Shown here: positions 1 through 7,904 of the stretch, one piece after another
Layout of the letters: each line of letters starts with the position of its first letter
How positions within the stretch are numbered: position 1 is the first letter of the stretch
Source: Ferdinandcohnia sp036965165
GTDB taxonomy: Bacteria > Bacillota > Bacilli > Bacillales > Bacillaceae_L
Assembly (NCBI RefSeq): GCF_036965165.1
Contig: NZ_JBALOX010000070.1
Coordinates: 26,214-90,213, forward strand
Direction: 5' to 3'
DNA length: 64,000 bases
Position numbers and translations under genes: made by a program
The notes under the pieces: generated by a model
Seen by the model: the letters and a program-made list of their open reading frames with translations, nothing else
What the model was told of the DNA's origin: nothing
The model's database searches: none

Positions 1-1458
1 CTTGAATTTGAGAGGTAACCTCTTGTACGGCTAGGCCGATTTGTTTGAATGAACTTCCCACATCCTGGATAAATTCAATTCCATCGGATACTTTTGTTGT
101 TGTGTCGTTCATGGATTGGACAGTTTCCTCTGTATCGGCTTGAATCACAGTAATTAGAGAAGAAATTTGTTGGGCAGAAGCCGATGATTGTTCTGCTAGT
201 TTTCGAACCTCATCTGCAACTACTGAGAATCCTTTCCCGTGTTCGCCTGCTCTTGCAGCTTCAATTGCTGCGTTTAAAGCTAATAGATTAGTCTGATCGG
301 CAATACCTGTGATGACTCCAATGATTTGGTTAATTTGATTCGAGCTTTCTCCTAAGGCTTTCACTTTTTCAGAGAGTTGATTTACCGTTTGACTGATTTC
401 ATTCATACGGGTAATAATTCCTGATACTGATTTATCTCCATCAATTGCCTTATCTGAAGCTTCAACAGATGTATTTGACACGATTTCTGAGCTTGCAGCA
501 ATTTGTTGTACCAAAGAGGATAAACCAAAGATAGTTTGATTGGTTTCGTCAAAGCTGTTAACCTGTTTGTCAGTCCCAACTGCTACCTCTTGAACGGTTG
601 TTGCAATGACTTCTGTTGCTCTCGTCGTTTCTTCAGAGCTTGCTGATAATTGTTCTGAAGCTGCAGCAACCTGCTCCGCATTCATCGCTACCTGTCTCAC
701 TAAAACTCTTAATTTACTAACCATCAGATTAAAGGATGACGCCATTTCCCCTAATTCACCTTTCGTTTTAATTGAGATGGCTTGTGTAAGGTCAGCTTCG
801 CCTTCTGCAATTTCCTTCAAGCGTCGATTCATAATCATAATCGGTTTGTTAATTGACCTGATGATGAGGAATGAAGTAAAAACCCCTCCAACAACGGTTA
901 CAAAAGCAACTGCATATAAAATGATCGAACTCCATTGTTGCATCTTTTCCATTGCTTTTGTATCACTGTCAATCGTTTCGTTGACCTTGTTAATGAGTGA
1001 TTCAACAGAAGGATCGACCAACTCTTTTCTGATCGTTCTTTGTTCTTCCATATGAATCTGAAGGGCTTTTTCATGATCACCCCTTCTGTATGCCTCTACT
1101 ACTTTTTTATTAGATTCAAAATAGGTTTGTAGGTTATTCCTGATTTCTTCTACTTCTTTTTCATCTAGATTTACTTTTTGAATGTCTGAAAAATAGTGTT
1201 CAATCTCTTTTTCTTTCTTCTCAATTCCTGCGACTAGTTCCTCGTCCCCAGTCAGAAGATAGGCACGTTCGTCATTAGATATCCCTGTAAAACGATATTG
1301 AATAGACTTCAAGGTTAATTGTAGAGTTTGATTGGTTTCTATCTCTTTATAGACCTTCTCTTTTTCAGTTTGCTGAAATACGGATAGGCCACCTGAACCA
1401 ACTAGAGCTAACAACAATAAAGAAACTAGTAAACTCAGTTTTGTTTTAATCTTCATAT
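1..1458 (-). CDS. Methyl-accepting chemotaxis protein (3' end outside window)
   Basis: Transmembrane chemoreceptor that would signal to CheA/CheW. Read from ATG at 1458, 486 codons are visible and the frame is open to the window edge, so the C-terminus is missing. The N-terminus has one hydrophobic segment (about residues 6-24), then an extracytoplasmic helical sensor rich in Lys/Glu typical of four-helix-bundle receptors, a second membrane segment near residue 185, a HAMP region, and the highly conserved signalling hairpin tip (IADQTNLLALNAAIEAARAG) encoded around 250-310. A ribosome binding site (AAAGGAAGAGG) precedes the start. No che genes are adjacent, so it is a stand-alone receptor of unknown ligand. 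The family call is very secure. Confidence 0.95.
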
Positions 1459-1544
1459 TTGCCCTCTTCCTTTGATGTATAAAATAGATTAATTTCTTCA
1501 AAGTTTGACATTTTTCGACTAGAACTATTTTACCACAGAATCCT

Positions 1545-1559
1545 ATTTTTCTGAAAATA
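1545..1559. promoter_or_regulatory. CodY-box-like sequence upstream of chemoreceptor
   Basis: ATTTTTCTGAAAATA matches the B. subtilis CodY consensus AATTTTCWGAAAATT at 13 of 15 positions and lies about 90 bp upstream of the chemoreceptor start. CodY control of motility genes is known in Bacillus. The assignment rests only on sequence similarity. Confidence 0.35.
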
Positions 1560-1620
1560 AAGAGCACTACGAAGGTACCGCAAGACGTGCTATTGCTCCT
1601 CGCTTTGCTTTGGTGATGAG

Positions 1621-1772
1621 ATTTGCAGTTTATTTCGAGGAAGGATATTTAGCCGGGTCTGATTGTGCTTTAACTTGAGGAATTGCGCTTTAACCCAGTC
1701 TAATTGCGCTTTAAATCGGGGAATTGCGTTTTAACCCAGCCTAATTGCACCTTCAGCAGGAATAATTGCGTG
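1621..1772 (+). repeat. 20/21-bp-period tandem array, AATTGCGC variant
   Basis: Core units start at 1661, 1681, 1702, 1722, 1743 and 1764 (spacing 20, 21, 20, 21, 21). A degenerate unit at 1621 is two periods upstream of 1661. Each unit is AATTGCGC/T followed by TTTAA and a variable tail. It fills the 402-bp gap between the chemoreceptor start and the protease fusion end. It shares the TTGCG core, period and strand with the TTTGCGTC arrays elsewhere in the window. Function unknown. Confidence 0.75.
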
Positions 1773-1793
1773 TAGCACTTTTATCCAGCACGT

Positions 1794-1836
1794 CAAAAAA
1801 GAAGATTAGCAACCCTAATCAAATTGCTAGTCTTCG
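1794..1836 (-). terminator. Rho-independent terminator of the permease-protease operon
   Basis: On the minus strand a 12-bp stem (arms at 1801-1812 and 1824-1835, one mismatch) is followed by six T, just downstream of the stop at 1861. Confidence 0.85.
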
Positions 1837-1860
1837 AGTTTATTAACCGGGTCAAGAGAC

Positions 1861-4758
1861 CTATCTCTGCGATCCAATTTCCTTTTTCAAATACTCAACC
1901 GCCGCCTCCAATTGTTCATCTCTGCCTTCTAGTGCTGCTTCACGCGTTCGTTCTACTTTTATATCTGGTTGAACGCCTATCATATGGTGCTGGGAACCGT
2001 CTACACTCAGTGCTTGCCAGGCTGTAAACCAGACGCCCATATTTCCTGGTAGTTTTATGAGATTGATTGATCCATTTGTTCCGGCTGTCGGTTCGCCAAT
2101 CATCGTCGCAAGTCCGTTACTCTTGAATGTTTCAGCATATGTTTCACATGCGCTTATACAGCTTCCATCGATTAAGGCGACATTTTTACTCTTAAAAATT
2201 TCATAGATTGGAAGGACTCTTCCCTGATATTCCTCAAAACCCGCTGGAGGCTTATTTGGGTAAATAATTTGCGGATTATTCATTGGCATTGTGTATACAA
2301 TCTCATCTGATAATTTATGGAGTAGTGGTGACATATCAATTGCAGGGTAACTCCTTAGATCAAAAATAATCCCCTTTGCATGTTGAAGGTCCTCCAATGC
2401 TATTTTCAACTGTTCATCCGTCATATAATCGAAATTCAAATAATACATATCGTTCCCAAGGTACTTTAATCCATCTGTGGAAGTACGATTATATCGATCA
2501 ACCGATGTAGAAAGGTGATACTTCGCTTTTATTTTAAGCTGCTGCCCATCTCGGATAACGGTGAATGATTCTTTTCCCCGCCCATCCAGGTCGACAACAA
2601 ATCGCTTTAATGTGATATATTTTCGAAAATGTAGTGTTCCTGACCCCCGATTGATGGCTTCATTTATCCACTTTAGAGCTGGTTCCCCAGAGCGTTCAGC
2701 AATCACGTCCCCCACTTTAAAAGGAGAATCCTCACTTACAGCGGTAACAACCACCTCTCCATCAAATACATCCGCCCAGAATGGCATATATTCACCTGAA
2801 TAATACTGCCTGTCAGTTACATTAACGTGACCATCATTAAGCGGTCTGAGCATTTTTTCTAATACATGTTTAAATCCAACATGATTCATTTCATTAGCTG
2901 GATGCAATTCCTTAATCGCATTGGTAAGCTGGTGATCCATGTCCACATCCACGATATCATAATACGGATAAAAATATTTCACGATATTCCATACAATGAT
3001 TGTGTTACTAAGCTGGACAATTGGGTCTGTTGTATCTGCAGAAAAGACATTGATTTGTTTAAGTTGGTTCTGCAATGATGTAAATTTCTGATTTTCATCT
3101 TCTCGACTTGTTGACCCTTGGTATGCCGTGAGGGTCAACGGCAATTGGATTTTTAAATCTTGATTAATGGGTTCCTCGATCACGTCTGTTTCATTCGGAA
3201 ATTGAGAAAAAAGCTGGCGCGTCCTGATTGAAAATTTTTCATAAGCAAACGAATAGTAAACTCGTTTACTTTTAAACTCCCCTTTCAGTATTTCTATTGT
3301 AGGTTTATCTTGTGGTTCCTCCTCTGTAAGGAAAGGTAAAAATGTTAGATTTTCTTTTATTTTCAACCCCACGTGCTGCCAAGCAACTAATTCGTATGCA
3401 GGATCTCGTAGTTTCTGGTAATCAGGTAAAAATCGCTCATACTCTTCATTAGTACGGTAAATTTTTAAAGTAGGAGCAATTGGATGAAACATCTCCTCCA
3501 GGTTTTCTTTTAACTCTTCTGCGTTTTTAGACCCAACGGTTTTTACCATTCCGCAGAGGGCAAATCGATTCCAATCTATCTCCTCCACCTCATCACTCGG
3601 ATGGAAAAATCGGACATACCCATACAGGTTTGCAAACGCCGTTACATTCGAAAGCTGTCTTTCCTTATCCACCCAAACGTTTGTCCCGCATGCGGTGGTA
3701 TAGGATGGAATTGGTTTAGGTGGGTTCAGTACGGAACCGCTGATTACTATGACCAGAAAGACCACACACACCATCACTGCAATTCTTGCCATTTTGATTA
3801 GTGGCTCTCTTATATGGTCAAACCAGAGCCCCTCGAAAAATAGATGGGAATGGTGGAGAAATCGGTTTTGTTGCTTCGCACTTTTGGTGTGAAATTTTAG
3901 GCGCAATCCTTCCCCTAAGAGCTGAAAGGTAACCATCAGGATGGCAATCGCAAGCGCTGGAAACAAGGGAATCCAAAAGGCATGCAAGATTTCAGTGCGC
4001 CCGCTCGCTAAAAATGACAACCAATCAAAGTCCTCACTTTGCCATTCATAGTCTCCTACGTCTTTTATAACAAACTTCTGCTTGAAAAAGTAAGAAAACA
4101 ACGCCAGCTGCCCGGTTAATAGGGTGACACGACCCGCTTCCAAGAAAATGTTTGACATGAAGCTAGGCCATAAATTGGGTAGATAATGTCTTGTGTACAT
4201 TTGAAAAGGGTTATTCCCCGTGATGAGTCCTGCGTCCATGTACTCTTTTTCGGAGAGCTGGATGATTTGCTGCTGAAACAGGCAGGCCACTCGACCGACC
4301 CCAACAAGGGCTATGGTTAGGATCATCAGCTCTTTACGAATCGGCGATGAATCGACGAACGGAGTAGAGAGAATCAACACAACCGCAAGAATGGGTGGCA
4401 AGCTCGAAAAAAGATAACTCAGCCATTGGATCATCCAATGTGCAAGACCTTGCTGATTGCTCGCTAAAAAGGAAAGCGGAATCGCTATCAAAAAGGTCAA
4501 CATTGTAATCTGTAAAATAACCCCAACAGTGTCGTCCAATCCATGAATAAGGACAGAAAAAATATCAATCCCATCTGAATCTGTACCTAGTGGATTTTCG
4601 GCGGACGGTGGGAACGGTGCCTTTCCAAATTCACCATTTTCGTAAAATCGTAGACGTTCTGGTTCGAGATCTGTTTTTACTAGACTCGGACCAAATATCA
4701 TTGTGCACCCAAGTATGATGGTCAACAAAACCCCTATCCGCAAATACCAATTCTTCAA
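1861..4758 (-). CDS. Fusion: DppC/OppC-type ABC permease + S41 peptidase
   Basis: A single open frame of 965 residues. Residues 1-290 read as an ABC importer permease of the oligopeptide type: N-terminal membrane helix, a DppC-like loop with NPLGTD (56-60), several membrane helices, and an EAA-like loop at about 170-190 (KEYMDAG, then HYLPNL). After a linker a further membrane helix (about 325-343) leads into an extracytoplasmic region (about 360-960) that reads as an S41/tail-specific protease, including NLYGYVRFFHPSDE near 378-390 and GSCISACE at 865-872, where Ser869 is the expected nucleophile, followed by EPTAGT. It follows the other permease gene in the same direction across a 30-N gap. 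No ATPase or binding protein gene is beside it. Families are clear; the fused architecture is unusual. Confidence 0.85.
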   Translation of the reverse strand: MKNWYLRIGVLLTIILGCTMIFGPSLVKTDLEPERLRFYENGEFGKAPFPPSAENPLGTDSDGIDIFSVLIHGLDDTVGVILQITMLTFLIAIPLSFLASNQQGLAHWMIQWLSYLFSSLPPILAVVLILSTPFVDSSPIRKELMILTIALVGVGRVACLFQQQIIQLSEKEYMDAGLITGNNPFQMYTRHYLPNLWPSFMSNIFLEAGRVTLLTGQLALFSYFFKQKFVIKDVGDYEWQSEDFDWLSFLASGRTEILHAFWIPLFPALAIAILMVTFQLLGEGLRLKFHTKSAKQQNRFLHHSHLFFEGLWFDHIREPLIKMARIAVMVCVVFLVIVISGSVLNPPKPIPSYTTACGTNVWVDKERQLSNVTAFANLYGYVRFFHPSDEVEEIDWNRFALCGMVKTVGSKNAEELKENLEEMFHPIAPTLKIYRTNEEYERFLPDYQKLRDPAYELVAWQHVGLKIKENLTFLPFLTEEEPQDKPTIEILKGEFKSKRVYYSFAYEKFSIRTRQLFSQFPNETDVIEEPINQDLKIQLPLTLTAYQGSTSREDENQKFTSLQNQLKQINVFSADTTDPIVQLSNTIIVWNIVKYFYPYYDIVDVDMDHQLTNAIKELHPANEMNHVGFKHVLEKMLRPLNDGHVNVTDRQYYSGEYMPFWADVFDGEVVVTAVSEDSPFKVGDVIAERSGEPALKWINEAINRGSGTLHFRKYITLKRFVVDLDGRGKESFTVIRDGQQLKIKAKYHLSTSVDRYNRTSTDGLKYLGNDMYYLNFDYMTDEQLKIALEDLQHAKGIIFDLRSYPAIDMSPLLHKLSDEIVYTMPMNNPQIIYPNKPPAGFEEYQGRVLPIYEIFKSKNVALIDGSCISACETYAETFKSNGLATMIGEPTAGTNGSINLIKLPGNMGVWFTAWQALSVDGSQHHMIGVQPDIKVERTREAALEGRDEQLEAAVEYLKKEIGSQR

Positions 4759-4780
4759 ATGAATTCACCTCCTGCTTCCC

Positions 4781-4810
4781 NNNNNNNNNNNNNNNNNNNN
4801 NNNNNNNNNN
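4781..4810. other. Assembly gap (30 N)
   Basis: Run of N between the two permease genes. The true distance and any small gene here are unknown. Confidence 1.
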
Positions 4811-4812
4811 TT

Positions 4813-5808
4813 TTAGATGATATATAAGAGAAAGAGTGAAACCCCAATCATGGCTGGAATAATGATGATTAGTTGTCTTGCTAGATCCTTTACTAGCATA
4901 GTAGTTGAATAGAATGGGGAGACAAAACGTAAAAGGAATTTACTGACAAGGATTGATACGAAATAGAGCATCATAAAGCCCAACGCTAATTCAAGAATCA
5001 TCCCCGTTTCTACGACTCTCTCAGCGTCCGCACCTGATACTTTCGTAATATAATTTTTCCTATCAACGGTTTTAAACAATCGATAGGCCGCACCTTTGTA
5101 CTCTGTCAGCCATTCCACAATCAACAAGTTTGATAGAACATAGACCATCATCGACGGTAGATGGCTGATAATTTGGACCATGCTATTTCGAAGGATATGC
5201 TTGTACGTCACGATTTTTTCGATTAACCCTTTCGACCTTGCCACAGCCACGAATACCTGGTCACTTTCTTCATTTAAGGAAGCTGTCGTCACCTTTGCAA
5301 CATATAAAAGTGGGTAAAGTGCCACCAAAATCGAAGGAAGTAGAAAGCTATACCACTCCTCATGGCCAAACCACGAGATAAACGGCACGTAAAAGAGAAT
5401 GAGCCACTGAAGACAGAGAATCACAAAGAAATCCGGCAATGCTGAAAGGAAGCTAGTTAAGCCTTCCCCAACCACCTTTTGATACGTTTTCTTTTTTCGG
5501 AAATCAAAAATTCCTTTCCAGATTCCGAGGGTTAATGCAAGGAAAAACGAAGTGACGACAATCTTAAGACTTCTAGAAAAATGTTCGACTGCAACGGATT
5601 CGATCGACTCTCCACTTTTTGTCGTTCCCAAACTATGATTCTTCCAGGCTTCTGAAACGGTATGTTGAATCACACTCTTATACTCATCCCACGGTTTCAA
5701 TTGATTCTCCGTCTCCGGAACATCAGGCAAAAATAAACAGATGCCAAACACAACCGCAACAATGAAGAAAATTGTAAAAACATCTCGTATTCTCGCCTCA
5801 ACGTTCAT
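4813..5808 (-). CDS. ABC transporter permease, DppB/OppB type
   Basis: Membrane component of an oligopeptide-type ABC importer, 331 residues from ATG at 5808. That start is preferred over upstream ATG 5838 and TTG 5850 because AAGGAG lies 10 nt before it. A hydrophobic N-terminal helix is followed by a short extracytoplasmic loop, then the permease core with at least five helices. The EAA loop reads VAVARSKGL, then HILRNS, about two thirds into the protein. It pairs naturally with the DppC-like half of the downstream fusion, giving a heterodimeric pore, but the window has no partner ATPase or solute-binding protein. Four palindromic operators lie immediately upstream. Substrate unknown. Confidence 0.85.
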   Translation of the reverse strand: MNVEARIRDVFTIFFIVAVVFGICLFLPDVPETENQLKPWDEYKSVIQHTVSEAWKNHSLGTTKSGESIESVAVEHFSRSLKIVVTSFFLALTLGIWKGIFDFRKKKTYQKVVGEGLTSFLSALPDFFVILCLQWLILFYVPFISWFGHEEWYSFLLPSILVALYPLLYVAKVTTASLNEESDQVFVAVARSKGLIEKIVTYKHILRNSMVQIISHLPSMMVYVLSNLLIVEWLTEYKGAAYRLFKTVDRKNYITKVSGADAERVVETGMILELALGFMMLYFVSILVSKFLLRFVSPFYSTTMLVKDLARQLIIIIPAMIGVSLFLLYII

Positions 5809-5845
5809 ATCTAGTAATCTCCTTACGTTAGTTGACATAATAATT

Positions 5846-6031
5846 TTCAATCAAACGTTTGTTTACCGGTCTATCCCTTGAGCTCCAACGGTTTCATTTT
5901 TCAATCAAGCGTTTGATTGAATTTTTGCTTACAATATAAACGGAATTAGTTAGTTTTTCAATCAAATGTTTGTTTGAAGCACACCCCTTGGTACATATGG
6001 GTTTCATACTTCAATCAAATGTTTGTTTGAA
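5846..6031. promoter_or_regulatory. Four regularly spaced 22-bp palindromic operators
   Basis: Near-perfect palindromes occupy 5846-5867, 5900-5921, 5957-5978 and 6010-6031. Left half-sites are TTCAATCAAAC, TTCAATCAAGC, TTCAATCAAAT and TTCAATCAAAT, with matching right halves such as GTTTGTTTGAA. Centres are 54, 57 and 53 bp apart. The sequences between sites 1-2 and 3-4 are related (CCCTTG, then GGTTTCAT), so a pair of sites plus spacer appears duplicated with a period of about 110 bp. Length and symmetry suit a TetR-type repressor (inference). The permease operon lies 40 bp downstream. No regulator gene is adjacent. Confidence 0.7.
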
Positions 6032-6122
6032 TCTCTCATTTTATAAATTTTCTAAAATTACTATTATTTCGAATTTACCATATTTGTAATTTAGTTCCAA
6101 CTTAATTTGGGTTTTTATAATC

Positions 6123-6153
6123 GAAAAAAGTGACCCTTGATTTGAGTCACTTC
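6123..6153 (-). terminator. Terminator of the folE-SDR operon
   Basis: Minus-strand stem AAGTGAC/GTCACTT followed by six T. The 5' arm contains the SDR stop codon. Confidence 0.85.
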
Positions 6154-6938
6154 CTCCATTGCTTATAGACCTGTCCATTCGCACCAGTTTTGTTCACGAC
6201 ATTCACCCCACCCGACGCCGAAATCACACTCCCCGTGATAAAATCCGAGTTTTCCTCACAAAGAAAGGCAATGATTCTGGCGATATCTTCGCCAGTACCG
6301 GGGCGACCGATTGGAGTTTCGGGGTCTTTTCGTGTGCGTGCTGTGGTGATGGTGGCCTCCTTCATTTCACCGGTGATGTCCCCCGGGCACACCATGTTTG
6401 CGGTAATTCCATTTCCGGCTTCCTCAAGAGCAACGGATTTGGTGAGTGACACCAGCCCTACCTTTGCTGCACTAAAGGCCGCGCGATACATCCAGCCAGG
6501 TGTGCTCTCCGCATCCTGAAAGCCATAGGTGATGACCCTACCGAAATTTTGCTTGCGCATGACAGGAATGGTCAGTTTTAGAAAATGAAACACCGAACTG
6601 AGGTTGCCATCAATCATCTCATTCCATTCACGGTCTTCGTATTCTACTACCTTTTTCCGTTCAAAAATATAGGGGCCGGCGTTGTTAATGAGGTAGTCAA
6701 TTCGGCCAAAACGGTTCATCGCTTGGTTGAAAATGTTTGTGATGTCCTCTTTTTTCGTGATGTCACCTTGTACAAATTGAATAGCCTCCAAATAGGGTTT
6801 CCATTCTTTTTTAAGTTCTTCGACGCGAGCTCCGTCGCTTCTGTAGTTCACGGTCACAGAGCAGCCCATTTTTAAAAATTCCTCGGTTACTTTTCTACCT
6901 AATCCTTTCGTTCCCGCTGTAATGATTGCGTGCCTCAC
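6147..6938 (-). CDS. Short-chain dehydrogenase/reductase, active-site Tyr replaced by Phe
   Basis: Rossmann-fold NAD(P)-dependent reductase, 263 residues from GTG at 6938 behind AGGTGAAG. The cofactor motif is TAGTKGLGR (residues 8-16) and the structural motif is LINNAG. The catalytic block reads AAFSAAKVGL: where classical SDRs have Tyr-x-x-x-Lys, this protein has Phe-Ser-Ala-Ala-Lys, with codon TTT clearly read. A Tyr lies four residues earlier but not at the right spacing. It sits 43 bp downstream of folE in the same direction, so a pterin or folate-related substrate is plausible (FolM and PTR1 are SDR pterin reductases), but this is inference from context. Confidence 0.85.
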   Translation of the reverse strand: MRHAIITAGTKGLGRKVTEEFLKMGCSVTVNYRSDGARVEELKKEWKPYLEAIQFVQGDITKKEDITNIFNQAMNRFGRIDYLINNAGPYIFERKKVVEYEDREWNEMIDGNLSSVFHFLKLTIPVMRKQNFGRVITYGFQDAESTPGWMYRAAFSAAKVGLVSLTKSVALEEAGNGITANMVCPGDITGEMKEATITTARTRKDPETPIGRPGTGEDIARIIAFLCEENSDFITGSVISASGGVNVVNKTGANGQVYKQWRK

Positions 6939-6981
6939 CTACTTCACCTACCTTTCGTATTGGTGCCACGGGTATGGTTCC

Positions 6982-7611
6982 CTATCTATGTAAAAGTGTT
7001 AAAAATTCAAACCGAGAATCGGCACGTTCTTCGAATATGCCTCTTGTAGCTGTAGTTGTTGTTTCGGAGTTTGTCTTTTTAATTCCGCGTCCGCACATGC
7101 ACATATGCTTTGCTTCGATGACTACCATTGTGCCCTGAGGCTCTAGGACTTCTCCGATAGCATTCGCAATTTGGTTTGTTAGTGTTTCTTGGACTTGGAA
7201 TCGTTTCGCATAACCCTCTACCATTCTTCCAATCTTTGATAATCCGGTTACCTTTTTATCGGGAATGTAGCCGACATGCGCAACACCAAAGAAAGGTGCA
7301 AAATGATGCTCACACATGGAGTGGAACTCGATATTTTTTACTAGAACGAGCTCACGGTGTGCGACGTCGAACACCTTTTTTAGATGGTCCTTTGGATCCT
7401 CTCGGTAGCCCTCGGTGTACTCAAGGAATGCTTTAACGACGCGCTGTGGCGTTTCGATGAGCCCTTCACGTGTCGGGTCGTCTCCGCATAATTCGATCAG
7501 TTTTTTTAACGCATCAGTTACGATTTGAGCTTGTTTGATTTTTTCCGGGTTTTCTTCAAATATACGTGGGAATTTTTCGATTATGTTTCTTTCCGCATCT
7601 ATTAAAGACAT
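6982..7611 (-). CDS. folE: GTP cyclohydrolase I
   Basis: Converts GTP to 7,8-dihydroneopterin triphosphate, the first step of folate/pterin synthesis, in the cytoplasm. 209 residues from ATG at 7611, which has GAGG nine bases upstream; an in-frame ATG at 7626 is less well placed. Family motifs are present: REGLIETPQRV, HSMCEHHFAPF with zinc ligands, GLSKIGRMV, and the second zinc Cys in KHMCMCGRG. It is somewhat longer than B. subtilis MtrA because of an extended N-terminus. The SDR gene downstream is likely cotranscribed. Confidence 0.95.
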   Translation of the reverse strand: MSLIDAERNIIEKFPRIFEENPEKIKQAQIVTDALKKLIELCGDDPTREGLIETPQRVVKAFLEYTEGYREDPKDHLKKVFDVAHRELVLVKNIEFHSMCEHHFAPFFGVAHVGYIPDKKVTGLSKIGRMVEGYAKRFQVQETLTNQIANAIGEVLEPQGTMVVIEAKHMCMCGRGIKKTNSETTTTATRGIFEERADSRFEFLTLLHR

Positions 7612-7904
7612 CGTGGCGAACCTCATTTCCTCATTGTGAACTTTATTACTACTTCTCCCTTCACTTTTTATTTCCTTCCTACAAAATAACTATTTGCATT
7701 GGGTGGGGCAGTTGATTTGAATACTCTTTCCATTATTCGGTACCTGTTTTAACGAGAGCCCTCCCCCCTACTACCTTTGTACTATTTTTCAATTAGCACA
7801 TCTTTTTCCGGCTGTTTTCATTGAGAAGTGAAAGTTTTTCCAGTAAAATTTTTATGACATATTTCAAAAAATTAGAAATTTTTTATTTTGGGGGCTTTCT
7901 TTTT
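7612..7904. other. Divergent intergenic region, folE / histidine kinase
   Basis: About 290 bp separating divergent genes. It should hold both promoters, but no convincing -35/-10 pair or known operator stands out. No small gene was found. Confidence 0.5.

Noticed and set aside
5846..6031. Rho-independent terminators
   Set aside because: The palindromes are perfect without loops or T-runs and lie before, not after, the operon.
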